This document shows, one piece after another, positions 14,239 through 20,316 of a DNA stretch of 20,316 nt. Position numbers and translations under genes: made by a program. The stretch is from an uncultured Prevotella sp. (GTDB lineage Bacteria > Bacteroidota > Bacteroidia > Bacteroidales > Bacteroidaceae), in contig CABSIA010000038.1 in NCBI GenBank assembly GCA_902477645.1, positions 1 through 20,316 of the forward strand, given 5' to 3'. The notes beneath the pieces were generated by a model. It searched no databases and was not told the DNA's origin. It saw only the letters and a program-made list of their open reading frames with translations. Position 1 is the stretch's first letter. Each line of letters begins with the position of its first letter.

Positions 14239-16404
14239 TTATTTTTTCAGCCACTTGTCAAGCCAGTTAAAGAACGTACGTTGCCATAGTATGCCGTTTT
14301 TTGTCTTCAGTCGCCAGTGGTTCTCATCAGGGAATATGAGCAGCTCGGCAGGTATGCCCCTAAGTCTTGCGGCATTGAAGGCTCCCATGCCTTGGTTTGC
14401 ATTGATGCGGTAGTCTTTTTCTCCGTGTATGCAGAGAATTGGAGTGTCCCATTTGTCGACGAACTTATGAGGACTGCTCTCGTATGTCTTCCTGGCATTT
14501 GCAGACTGATCCTTGTTCCAATAAGCATCCTCGTATTCCCAATTGCTGAACCACGCCTCCTCGGTATCTGTGTACATTGACTCGAGATTGAACGCTCCGT
14601 CGTGAGAGATGAATGCCTTGAAACGCTTGTTATGGTGTCCGGCAAGATAGTAAACAGAGAAGCCGCCGAACGATGCGCCAACACAACCGAGTTTGTCCTT
14701 GTCTACGTATGGCAAGTTGGCAGTGGCATCATCGATAGCCGAGAGATAGTCGCTCATACACTGACCTGTCCAATCGCCCGATATCTGCTCGTTCCACTCT
14801 GAGCCAAAGCCTGGAAGACCACGGCGGTTAGGCGCGATAATTACATATCCCTGATGAGCCATAATCATGAAGTTCCAGCGGTAGCTCCAGAACTGGGAAA
14901 CAGGACTCTGAGGTCCGCCCTCGCAGAAGAGCAGGGTAGGGTACTTTTTGGCTGCGTCGAAGTGAGGAGGCAAGATAACCCAATACAGCATCTGTTTGCC
15001 GTCAGTTGTTGTTGTCCAGCGCTTCTCAACCTTTATTTGTCCGAGCTGGTCTGTAATGTGTTTGTTCTCAAATGTAATCTGAGCAGTAACAGTTTTCTTT
15101 ATGTCTTTGCCTGGACTAATCACATACAGGTCTGCTGGTTCTGAGTAGCTGTGACGCTCTGCAATGATATGCTTGCCGTCGTTAAGCATCTGCAGTGAGC
15201 CGAAGTCTGCCTGAAAATCAGTAAGCTGCTTGACTTCTCCTTTACGGGTTACGGCATAAAGGTTTTCGGTGGCGTGCCATACGCCGATAAAATAAATCAT
15301 GGCATCCTTGGTGTCGCTCCAGCAGAAGTCGTCTACATTAGAGTCGAAAGCCTCTGTTACATATTTCTTCTCTCCTGTCTCAAGATTGCAGACACAAAGC
15401 CGGTTGCGGTCGCTCTCATAGCCGTTGCGGGCCATGCTGAGCCAGGCAACAGACTTGCCGTCGGGTGAGAACTTCGGATTTACATCATATCCGACATCCA
15501 TGTCGACCTGCTGACGGTTTACAGCCTGGTTCTTCATCGACTTAGTGGCATCGATGGCAGGTTCCTTATATCCTTCTGGTTTACAAAGGTTGCGTGTAAT
15601 TTTTGTATCAACATTATAAAGATAAATGTCGGCATCGGTAGAAATTGCATATTCCACGCCTTCTTTCTTTCGGCATGTATAAGCAATCTGCTTTGAGTCT
15701 GTGCTCCAGTCGAGCTGCTCAATACCTCCGAATGGTGCAAGCGGACACTCGTATGGCTCGCCCTCAAGAATATCGCAGGCATCGGAAATACCGTTTTCTG
15801 TAACGTTGGCTATAAACGGGTGTACAATCTGCTCAACATAGTGGTCCCAATGCCGGTAGTTCATGTCTGTTACCAAACGGCCTGTGGCGAGTGGCAAATC
15901 TGAAGGATTTTTTTTGATAGAGCCATGGTAGTCGAGACTCTTAAGCACGATAACCTTTGTACCGTCGGGCGAGAACTTGAAGCCCTCAATGCAGCCCTCG
16001 GTATTAGAGAGCTTAACTCTGTTGCCGCCGTCGGCATCCATTGTCCAAATCTCACCCTCACGCAGGAAAGCGATTTTTGTTCCGCCTTTTATCCAGGCAG
16101 CGTCCGTCTCGCTCTTGGCATCATTGGTAAGCTGCACGGCATTGCTTCCGTCGGCGTTCATCAAGAAGAGCATCTGATGGCCTTTGTTTTTCTCTACACT
16201 GTAGTAACCGACTTGGTAGACAATCTGCTTGCCGTTTGGCGAAGCTGAATATCCGCCAATACGCCCCATGGCCCAAAGAGCCTCGGGTGTCATGATGTCG
16301 CTGCTTAGACTGATGTTGTTTTTTGCAATCATGTCTTGTGCGTTTACGAAACTGCCGCTCATGCATAGAGCGGCAGCTATCGTCATAGTTCTAATAAAAT
16401 TCAT
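14239..16404 (-). CDS. S9 family peptidase, dipeptidyl-peptidase 5-like
   Basis: A periplasmic serine peptidase of 721 residues that would release dipeptides from oligopeptide N-termini. Signal peptide at 1-22 (MNFIRTMTIAAALCMSGSFV, then NA before Gln23). Residues 40-430 form a beta-propeller with WD40-like repeats (KFSPDG at 143-148 and 311-316; LMNADGSNAVQL). The C-terminal hydrolase domain has the nucleophile Ser578 in GCVGASFGGFS, Asp664 in HGEKDYRIN and His696 in PDENHWRL, a complete triad. FISHDGAFNLESMY and the TEEAWFSNWEY segment are close to what I recall of Porphyromonas gingivalis DPP5. It begins 10 bp after yidC and is followed, past the hairpin cluster, by the MFS gene. Confidence 0.9.
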   Translation of the reverse strand: MNFIRTMTIAAALCMSGSFVNAQDMIAKNNISLSSDIMTPEALWAMGRIGGYSASPNGKQIVYQVGYYSVEKNKGHQMLFLMNADGSNAVQLTNDAKSETDAAWIKGGTKIAFLREGEIWTMDADGGNRVKLSNTEGCIEGFKFSPDGTKVIVLKSLDYHGSIKKNPSDLPLATGRLVTDMNYRHWDHYVEQIVHPFIANVTENGISDACDILEGEPYECPLAPFGGIEQLDWSTDSKQIAYTCRKKEGVEYAISTDADIYLYNVDTKITRNLCKPEGYKEPAIDATKSMKNQAVNRQQVDMDVGYDVNPKFSPDGKSVAWLSMARNGYESDRNRLCVCNLETGEKKYVTEAFDSNVDDFCWSDTKDAMIYFIGVWHATENLYAVTRKGEVKQLTDFQADFGSLQMLNDGKHIIAERHSYSEPADLYVISPGKDIKKTVTAQITFENKHITDQLGQIKVEKRWTTTTDGKQMLYWVILPPHFDAAKKYPTLLFCEGGPQSPVSQFWSYRWNFMIMAHQGYVIIAPNRRGLPGFGSEWNEQISGDWTGQCMSDYLSAIDDATANLPYVDKDKLGCVGASFGGFSVYYLAGHHNKRFKAFISHDGAFNLESMYTDTEEAWFSNWEYEDAYWNKDQSANARKTYESSPHKFVDKWDTPILCIHGEKDYRINANQGMGAFNAARLRGIPAELLIFPDENHWRLKTKNGILWQRTFFNWLDKWLKK

Positions 16405-16414
16405 TTCCTTATGA

Positions 16415-18328
16415 TTATTTTTTTCTTTGGTTCATTTTGCGTTGCTGTTCAAGTTGCTGTCTCTGCATTTCCTGCAAAGCCTGCATACGCTGCATCATTC
16501 CAGACATGCCCCCCATTTTCTTGGGGTTCTTCTTGTTCTCCTCGTATTTAGCCTCAAGAATGGCAAGCAATTTTTCATCGTTAGTTGTCTTGCGCAACAG
16601 CCACATGATGGCGGCACTGAAGAACAGAGAAATGAAGTAGTAGAAATTTAGACCTGCCGAATAGTCGTTGAACATGAAGAAGAACATCAATGGCATGAGA
16701 TACATCATCCATTGCATCATCTTCATCTGCTCAGCCTGCTGGCCTACCATCTGGTCTTTCTGCTGACGCATTGTCATCATTGTGTAAAGCACATTTGCCA
16801 CGCAGAACAGAATACAGGTAAGCGAGAGGTGGTCGCCAATGAGCCAGATATTGGTACCCCATTCAATTATCGGGTCGTAAGTGCTGAGGTCGCTAATCCA
16901 CAGAAAACTCTGGCCGCGGAGCTGGATGGCGTTAGGCACAAAGTTGAACATGGCAATCCAGATAGGCATTTGTATGAGCATTGGCAGACATCCGCTCAAT
17001 GGACTTACTCCATATTTTGAGTATTCTGCCATCATTGCCTGTTGCTTCTGCATCTGATCCTCAGGCTTGTTGTATTGTGCGGTAGCGGCATCGAGCTTCG
17101 GCTTCAAGACACGCATTTTTGCTGAGCTCATGTAGCTTTTCTTCACCATTGGGAAGGTTATGAGTTTCAAGAGCAGAGTGATAAGTATGAGCACAATACC
17201 CATTGGTATGCCGAGCTTTGTAAGGAAGTCGAATACGTAGATAGTGAAGAAGCGGTTTATCCAGCGAACGACAGGCCATCCGAGATAAACAAGTTTCTGC
17301 AACTCCAGGTCCTTATTGAATGTGCTTGCCTCGTCAATGTTGTTGAGCAAGCGGTAGTCATTGGGGCCATAATAGAATATAAACTCAGAAGGCTGCTGGC
17401 CCGTAGGGTCGAAGAAAGTCTTCATTTTTGCGTCTAACTCTTTCAAGTAGCCGCTGCCTTTCTGCTGCGGAACACTTGAAAGCAATGAGTTCTTTGCAAA
17501 AGTGCTCTTGGAAATCATTATGGCTGAGAAGAACTGGTTTTTGAAAGCAACCCAGTCAAGCGCCTCCTCTATGTTCTCATCGCGTACCTCTGAAGTCTCG
17601 CTCAGATAGTCTGTGCCATCCTCTGCCTCCTTATACGTGAGAGTGCAATATCTATTCTCAAACATGAACCCCTTTTCCTGCTGGCGGCATTTCTCATACC
17701 AGTTTACGTCCATGGCGTTGTAGCTGGGAGCAAACATTCCGCCCATACCTACAGCCTTAAGGCTCATGTGGAGCATATAGTCTTTTCCAAGTGAGTATTC
17801 CATAACCAAAGCCTTGCCGTTTCCTGCCTCTGCTGTAAAAGTGACGGTAGAGTCAGATATGTTTGACGGTGTGAAATACAAATCCTGTGTGGCGATGTTG
17901 TTTTCCTTGGTTGCGAGCATGAAGTTCAGTTTCTGGTCGTTACCACTAAATAGTGTTACGTCCTTGGTGTCTTCCTTGCCATACTCGTGACCCACAAAAC
18001 CTTTAATCACGGCCTTGCTGACAGTTCCGCCCTTAGTGTTAAAGGTAAGCTCAAGCTTTGAGTTTTTAAGAGTGATTTGTTTAGCCTCGCCTTTCATGGC
18101 CGAATGGAAAATGGCGGTAGTATCTTCTACCATAGCCAATTTCTGCGCTGCTTCCTTAGCTGCTTTTGCCTGCTTAGCCTGTTCCTCAGCCTTTTGCTTA
18201 GCTACATTGTTTAGCGAATCCTGAACGTAAGCGGCCCTCAATTCTTCGTCAGAGGGTTGCTGATACCATGTAAAACCAATAAGGACAAGGGCGATGAGCA
18301 CAAATCCGATGATGTTGTTTTTATCCAT
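16415..18328 (-). CDS. yidC: Membrane protein insertase YidC (Oxa1/Alb3 family)
   Basis: Inserts and folds inner-membrane proteins, with or without SecYEG. The 637-residue product has an N-terminal TM (6-22, NIIGFVLIALVLIGFTWYQQ), a charged Ala/Lys/Glu linker (30-66), the large periplasmic domain (about 80-345), and the conserved five-TM insertase core. That core includes LLLKLITFPMVKKSYMSSAK (385-404), the cytoplasmic hairpin MRVLKPKL, and PLSGCLPMLIQMPIWIAMFN (443-462). Lys388 is where E. coli has groove Arg366, keeping the positive charge. The C-terminal tail is very rich in Met, Gln and Lys (600-637), suited to ribosome contact. It is first in the minus-strand unit yidC-peptidase(-MFS). 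Start of transcription near 18464 leaves a leader of about 135 nt. Confidence 0.97.
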   Translation of the reverse strand: MDKNNIIGFVLIALVLIGFTWYQQPSDEELRAAYVQDSLNNVAKQKAEEQAKQAKAAKEAAQKLAMVEDTTAIFHSAMKGEAKQITLKNSKLELTFNTKGGTVSKAVIKGFVGHEYGKEDTKDVTLFSGNDQKLNFMLATKENNIATQDLYFTPSNISDSTVTFTAEAGNGKALVMEYSLGKDYMLHMSLKAVGMGGMFAPSYNAMDVNWYEKCRQQEKGFMFENRYCTLTYKEAEDGTDYLSETSEVRDENIEEALDWVAFKNQFFSAIMISKSTFAKNSLLSSVPQQKGSGYLKELDAKMKTFFDPTGQQPSEFIFYYGPNDYRLLNNIDEASTFNKDLELQKLVYLGWPVVRWINRFFTIYVFDFLTKLGIPMGIVLILITLLLKLITFPMVKKSYMSSAKMRVLKPKLDAATAQYNKPEDQMQKQQAMMAEYSKYGVSPLSGCLPMLIQMPIWIAMFNFVPNAIQLRGQSFLWISDLSTYDPIIEWGTNIWLIGDHLSLTCILFCVANVLYTMMTMRQQKDQMVGQQAEQMKMMQWMMYLMPLMFFFMFNDYSAGLNFYYFISLFFSAAIMWLLRKTTNDEKLLAILEAKYEENKKNPKKMGGMSGMMQRMQALQEMQRQQLEQQRKMNQRKK

Positions 18329-18470
18329 TTATCAATTCTGGTTGTCTATTGAGTTTTTATTAAATTTTATACAAGTTTAGTGGGTGTTTATTCATAACAT
18401 AGTGCCAAAATTCTGGTTTAAATATACGTCTTTTCTGTCACGATTGTTATGTATTTGTCTGATTATGGTG

Positions 18471-18502
18471 CAAAGTTACGATAATTTTATTATCTTTGCA
18501 AA
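18471..18502 (-). promoter_or_regulatory. yidC operon promoter (-7 TAACTTTG, -33 TTTG)
   Basis: The plus strand has CAAAGTTA (18471-18478) and CAAA (18499-18502) with exactly 20 bp between, a full match to the Bacteroidetes pattern in the minus direction. The -33 box touches the -7 box of the opposite promoter (18491-18498), forming the palindrome TTTGCAAA. Confidence 0.7.
18491..18498 (+). promoter_or_regulatory. Promoter -7 box for the DUF3078-truA unit
   Basis: TATCTTTG matches TAnnTTTG. The expected start near 18505 leaves a leader of only about 13 nt before the ATG at 18518. No clear TTTG is present 20 bp upstream (18467-18470 reads ggtg), so it may be weaker than the yidC promoter it abuts. 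Confidence 0.55.
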
Positions 18503-18517
18503 CAAAAACGGAAAAAG

Positions 18518-19777
18518 ATGATTTCAAGATACATACTGGCTATGCTTTCAGCCTTGCCGCTGCAGATGTTTGCCCAACAGACGGTGTTTGACAATGTAAA
18601 AGCTGTTGTCAGCGATATGAGGCAAAATTCGGAAAATAATGGTACCGTCTCATCGCAGTCGTTCTCCGATACACTTTCTGCAGAACAGAAGGCAAAATTA
18701 TTTATGCCTGTGACTTTCTATCGTGGCGTGGCACATAGAATGTTCTCTCTTGACGAGAGTGCCGACAGCACATCTGAGGCTCTGCTTGACGATGTGCTTC
18801 TTAATCTATACTTAAACCGTCCAGACTTAGTTGAGAGCAAGGAAATTGAGATTGAAAAAGTGACACCTCCCATCGACAGCAAGCCTGTTGTTGTGGCGCC
18901 TGTCATGGAAAAGGTAAATCCTGAGACAGTTGTAGACGACAAGAAAATTTCTACTCCTTCGCCCGAAATAGTTTTGTTGAAACCAAACTTCTGGAATTTT
19001 AAGGGTGACTATTATCTGCAGTTTCTTCAAAACTATGTTTCCGGCAACTGGTATAAGGGGGGAGAGAAAAACTACTCTATGCTGGCGAGCGTTGTGTTCG
19101 AGGCCAACTACAACAATAAACAGAAAGTAAGATGGGACAACAAGCTTGAAATAAAGGTTGGATTGCAGACCAGTTCAAGTGATACGGTACATAGCGTGAA
19201 GACCAATACCGACATGTTAAGGTATACATCAAGGCTGGGTCTGCAGGCTACAAAAAAATGGTATTATACCATGCAGGGTGTTGTCAACACTCAGATGTTC
19301 CGCAACTATGGCAACAACAGCAAGACTGTTTTGGGTGATTTCATGTCACCTCTCACCTTCAACCTCTCTATCGGTATGGACTATAAACCATCGTGGTTTA
19401 AAGGGAAACTGACAGGAAACATTCATCTTGCTCCATTGGCTTACAATCTGAAGTTTGTTGACAGAAAGGCTCTTAACACGCGCTACGGAATAGAGGCGGA
19501 TAAGCAGGCTCTCAACGATTTCGGTTCGCAGTTTACCATAGATATGGGATGGAAGTTTAGCGAAATGATCAGGTGGAATACACGTTTAAACGCATATACC
19601 ACCTACGAGCGTACAGAGATAGAATGGGAGAACACATTCAATTTCAAGTTGAATAAGTTTATTTCATCGATGCTCTACATATATCCGCGTTTTGACGATG
19701 CGAGAAAGAGAGACAAGGACTATGGATATTTTCAGTTAAAAGAGTATATATCCTTCGGCTTCTCGTATTCAATGTAG
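18518..19777 (+). CDS. DUF3078 domain protein, probable outer-membrane beta-barrel
   Basis: A 419-residue exported protein of unknown function. Signal peptide at 1-20 (ISRYILAMLSALPLQMFAQ). Residues 25-155 are a low-complexity, probably periplasmic region with a Val/Pro/Glu-rich stretch (108-150). From 156 the family core begins, NFWNFKGDYYLQFLQNYVSG followed by NWYKGGEKNYSML. Then come alternating polar and aromatic beta-strands (KVRWDNKLEIKVGLQT, KKWYYTMQGVVNTQMF, IRWNTRLNAYTTYERTEIEW) that end in the terminal aromatic-rich strand ISFGFSYSM, as in outer-membrane barrels. The DUF3078 assignment rests on that core motif. truA follows after 9 bp. Confidence 0.85.
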   Translation: MISRYILAMLSALPLQMFAQQTVFDNVKAVVSDMRQNSENNGTVSSQSFSDTLSAEQKAKLFMPVTFYRGVAHRMFSLDESADSTSEALLDDVLLNLYLNRPDLVESKEIEIEKVTPPIDSKPVVVAPVMEKVNPETVVDDKKISTPSPEIVLLKPNFWNFKGDYYLQFLQNYVSGNWYKGGEKNYSMLASVVFEANYNNKQKVRWDNKLEIKVGLQTSSSDTVHSVKTNTDMLRYTSRLGLQATKKWYYTMQGVVNTQMFRNYGNNSKTVLGDFMSPLTFNLSIGMDYKPSWFKGKLTGNIHLAPLAYNLKFVDRKALNTRYGIEADKQALNDFGSQFTIDMGWKFSEMIRWNTRLNAYTTYERTEIEWENTFNFKLNKFISSMLYIYPRFDDARKRDKDYGYFQLKEYISFGFSYSM

Positions 19778-19786
19778 TAAAGAATT

Positions 19787-20316
19787 ATGCATAGATATTT
19801 CATAAATCTAAGTTTCGATGGCAAACGCTATCACGGATGGCAGATACAGCCAAACGGCATATCTGTACAGGAGGAGCTGCAGCGTGCTCTGAGTCTTATT
19901 CTCAGGCACGATGTAGAGGTGACAGGAGCAGGACGAACCGATGCCGGTGTTCATGCACGGACTATGGTGGCGCATTTCGACAATCCCGATTCTGTTGACG
20001 GGAAACAGCTGGCTTACCGCCTTAATAGAGTTTTGCCTACAGACATGGCAGTAAACGATGTTTACGAGGTGACAGATGACATGCATGCCCGTTTCTCCGC
20101 ACGTGAGCGCACGTACCGGTATTTCGTGCATACCCGGCGTGACCCTTTCTGCCGCGAGCATTCTGTGGAATTGCATTATCCGCTCGATTTTGAATTGATG
20201 AACAAGGCGGCTGAAATACTTCTCAAGGCTACTGATTTTAAAGCATTCTGCAAATCCAACCACGATGCGAAGACAACTCTTTGCGATGTCCGTGTGGCAC
20301 GATGGGTTCAGATGGA
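19787..20316 (+). CDS. truA: tRNA pseudouridine synthase A (5' part; continues beyond right edge)
   Basis: Forms pseudouridine at positions 38-40 of the tRNA anticodon stem. The frame from ATG 19787 stays open for 176 codons to the edge, so the C-terminal third is missing. YFINLSFDGKRYHGWQIQ at 4-21 is the family's N-terminal motif. GAGRTDAGVHA at 47-57 carries the catalytic Asp52. MHARFSARERTYRYFVH (99-115) is the next conserved block, with DFKAFCKSN further on. It begins 9 bp after the DUF3078 gene and is most likely translated from the same message. No separate promoter box is seen in the gap. Confidence 0.95.
   Translation, partial: MHRYFINLSFDGKRYHGWQIQPNGISVQEELQRALSLILRHDVEVTGAGRTDAGVHARTMVAHFDNPDSVDGKQLAYRLNRVLPTDMAVNDVYEVTDDMHARFSARERTYRYFVHTRRDPFCREHSVELHYPLDFELMNKAAEILLKATDFKAFCKSNHDAKTTLCDVRVARWVQM

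Noticed and set aside
1..20316. CRISPR arrays, tRNA or rRNA genes, integrases, transposases, phage genes.
   Set aside because: I looked for regular repeat-spacer patterns, cloverleaf signatures with CCA ends, and transposase or integrase motifs, and saw none.

Overview
This window looks like chromosomal core DNA from a member of the Bacteroidales, most likely Prevotella or a close relative. Three things suggest this. Promoters match the Bacteroidetes -7 TAnnTTTG / -33 TTTG pattern rather than sigma70 boxes. Genes lack Shine-Dalgarno sequences. The gene families are typical of the order: a DUF3078 outer-membrane-type protein, a DPP5-like S9 peptidase, a Bacteroidetes-type YidC, and a very large sensor kinase with an unusual N-terminal TPR domain. 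I see no phage, plasmid, CRISPR, rRNA or tRNA features.

Layout. (1) 1-738, minus strand: the 5' part of an NhaC-type Na+/H+ antiporter gene, running off the left edge. (2) 735-1072: a repeat-rich gap with two heptamer arrays in opposite orientation around a 161-bp MITE/REP-like element. (3) 1073-5619: a divergent hexuronate-catabolism cluster. The lacI-type regulator and uxaA (altronate dehydratase) run left. kdgK (KDG kinase) and eda (KDPG aldolase) run right. Together they take altronate through KDG and KDPG to pyruvate and glyceraldehyde-3-phosphate. (4) 5591-10415, plus strand: a translationally coupled three-gene operon. It encodes a 1174-residue tandem sensor kinase, a response regulator, and a 199-residue membrane protein that looks like an AbgT transporter without its transport core. 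(5) 10413-10744: a probable small RNA gene on the minus strand and the gdhA terminator. (6) 10745-12079, minus: glutamate dehydrogenase with a textbook Bacteroidetes promoter. (7) 12481-18328, minus: yidC, a DPP5-like peptidase and an MFSD1-like MFS transporter, probably one unit, with a hairpin cluster before the MFS gene. (8) 18518-20316, plus: a DUF3078 protein and truA (cut by the right edge), divergent from yidC with touching promoters.

The most interesting part is region 4. The large kinase appears to be two kinase modules fused head to tail. The first has an intact ATP-binding site but Asn where the phospho-accepting His is expected. The second has a His-Glu box but a decayed ATP site. 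The two halves of the reaction would then be split between modules, feeding a response regulator and a stripped-down transporter-like protein encoded with ATGA overlap. Its start overlaps eda, lacks an ATG, and lies across the strong eda terminator, which raises the question of read-through control. Second-rank items are the candidate sRNA beside this operon, the MITE-like element, the ATG-bearing heptamer array at the nhaC start, and the terminator-like hairpins pointing against the only genes around them.
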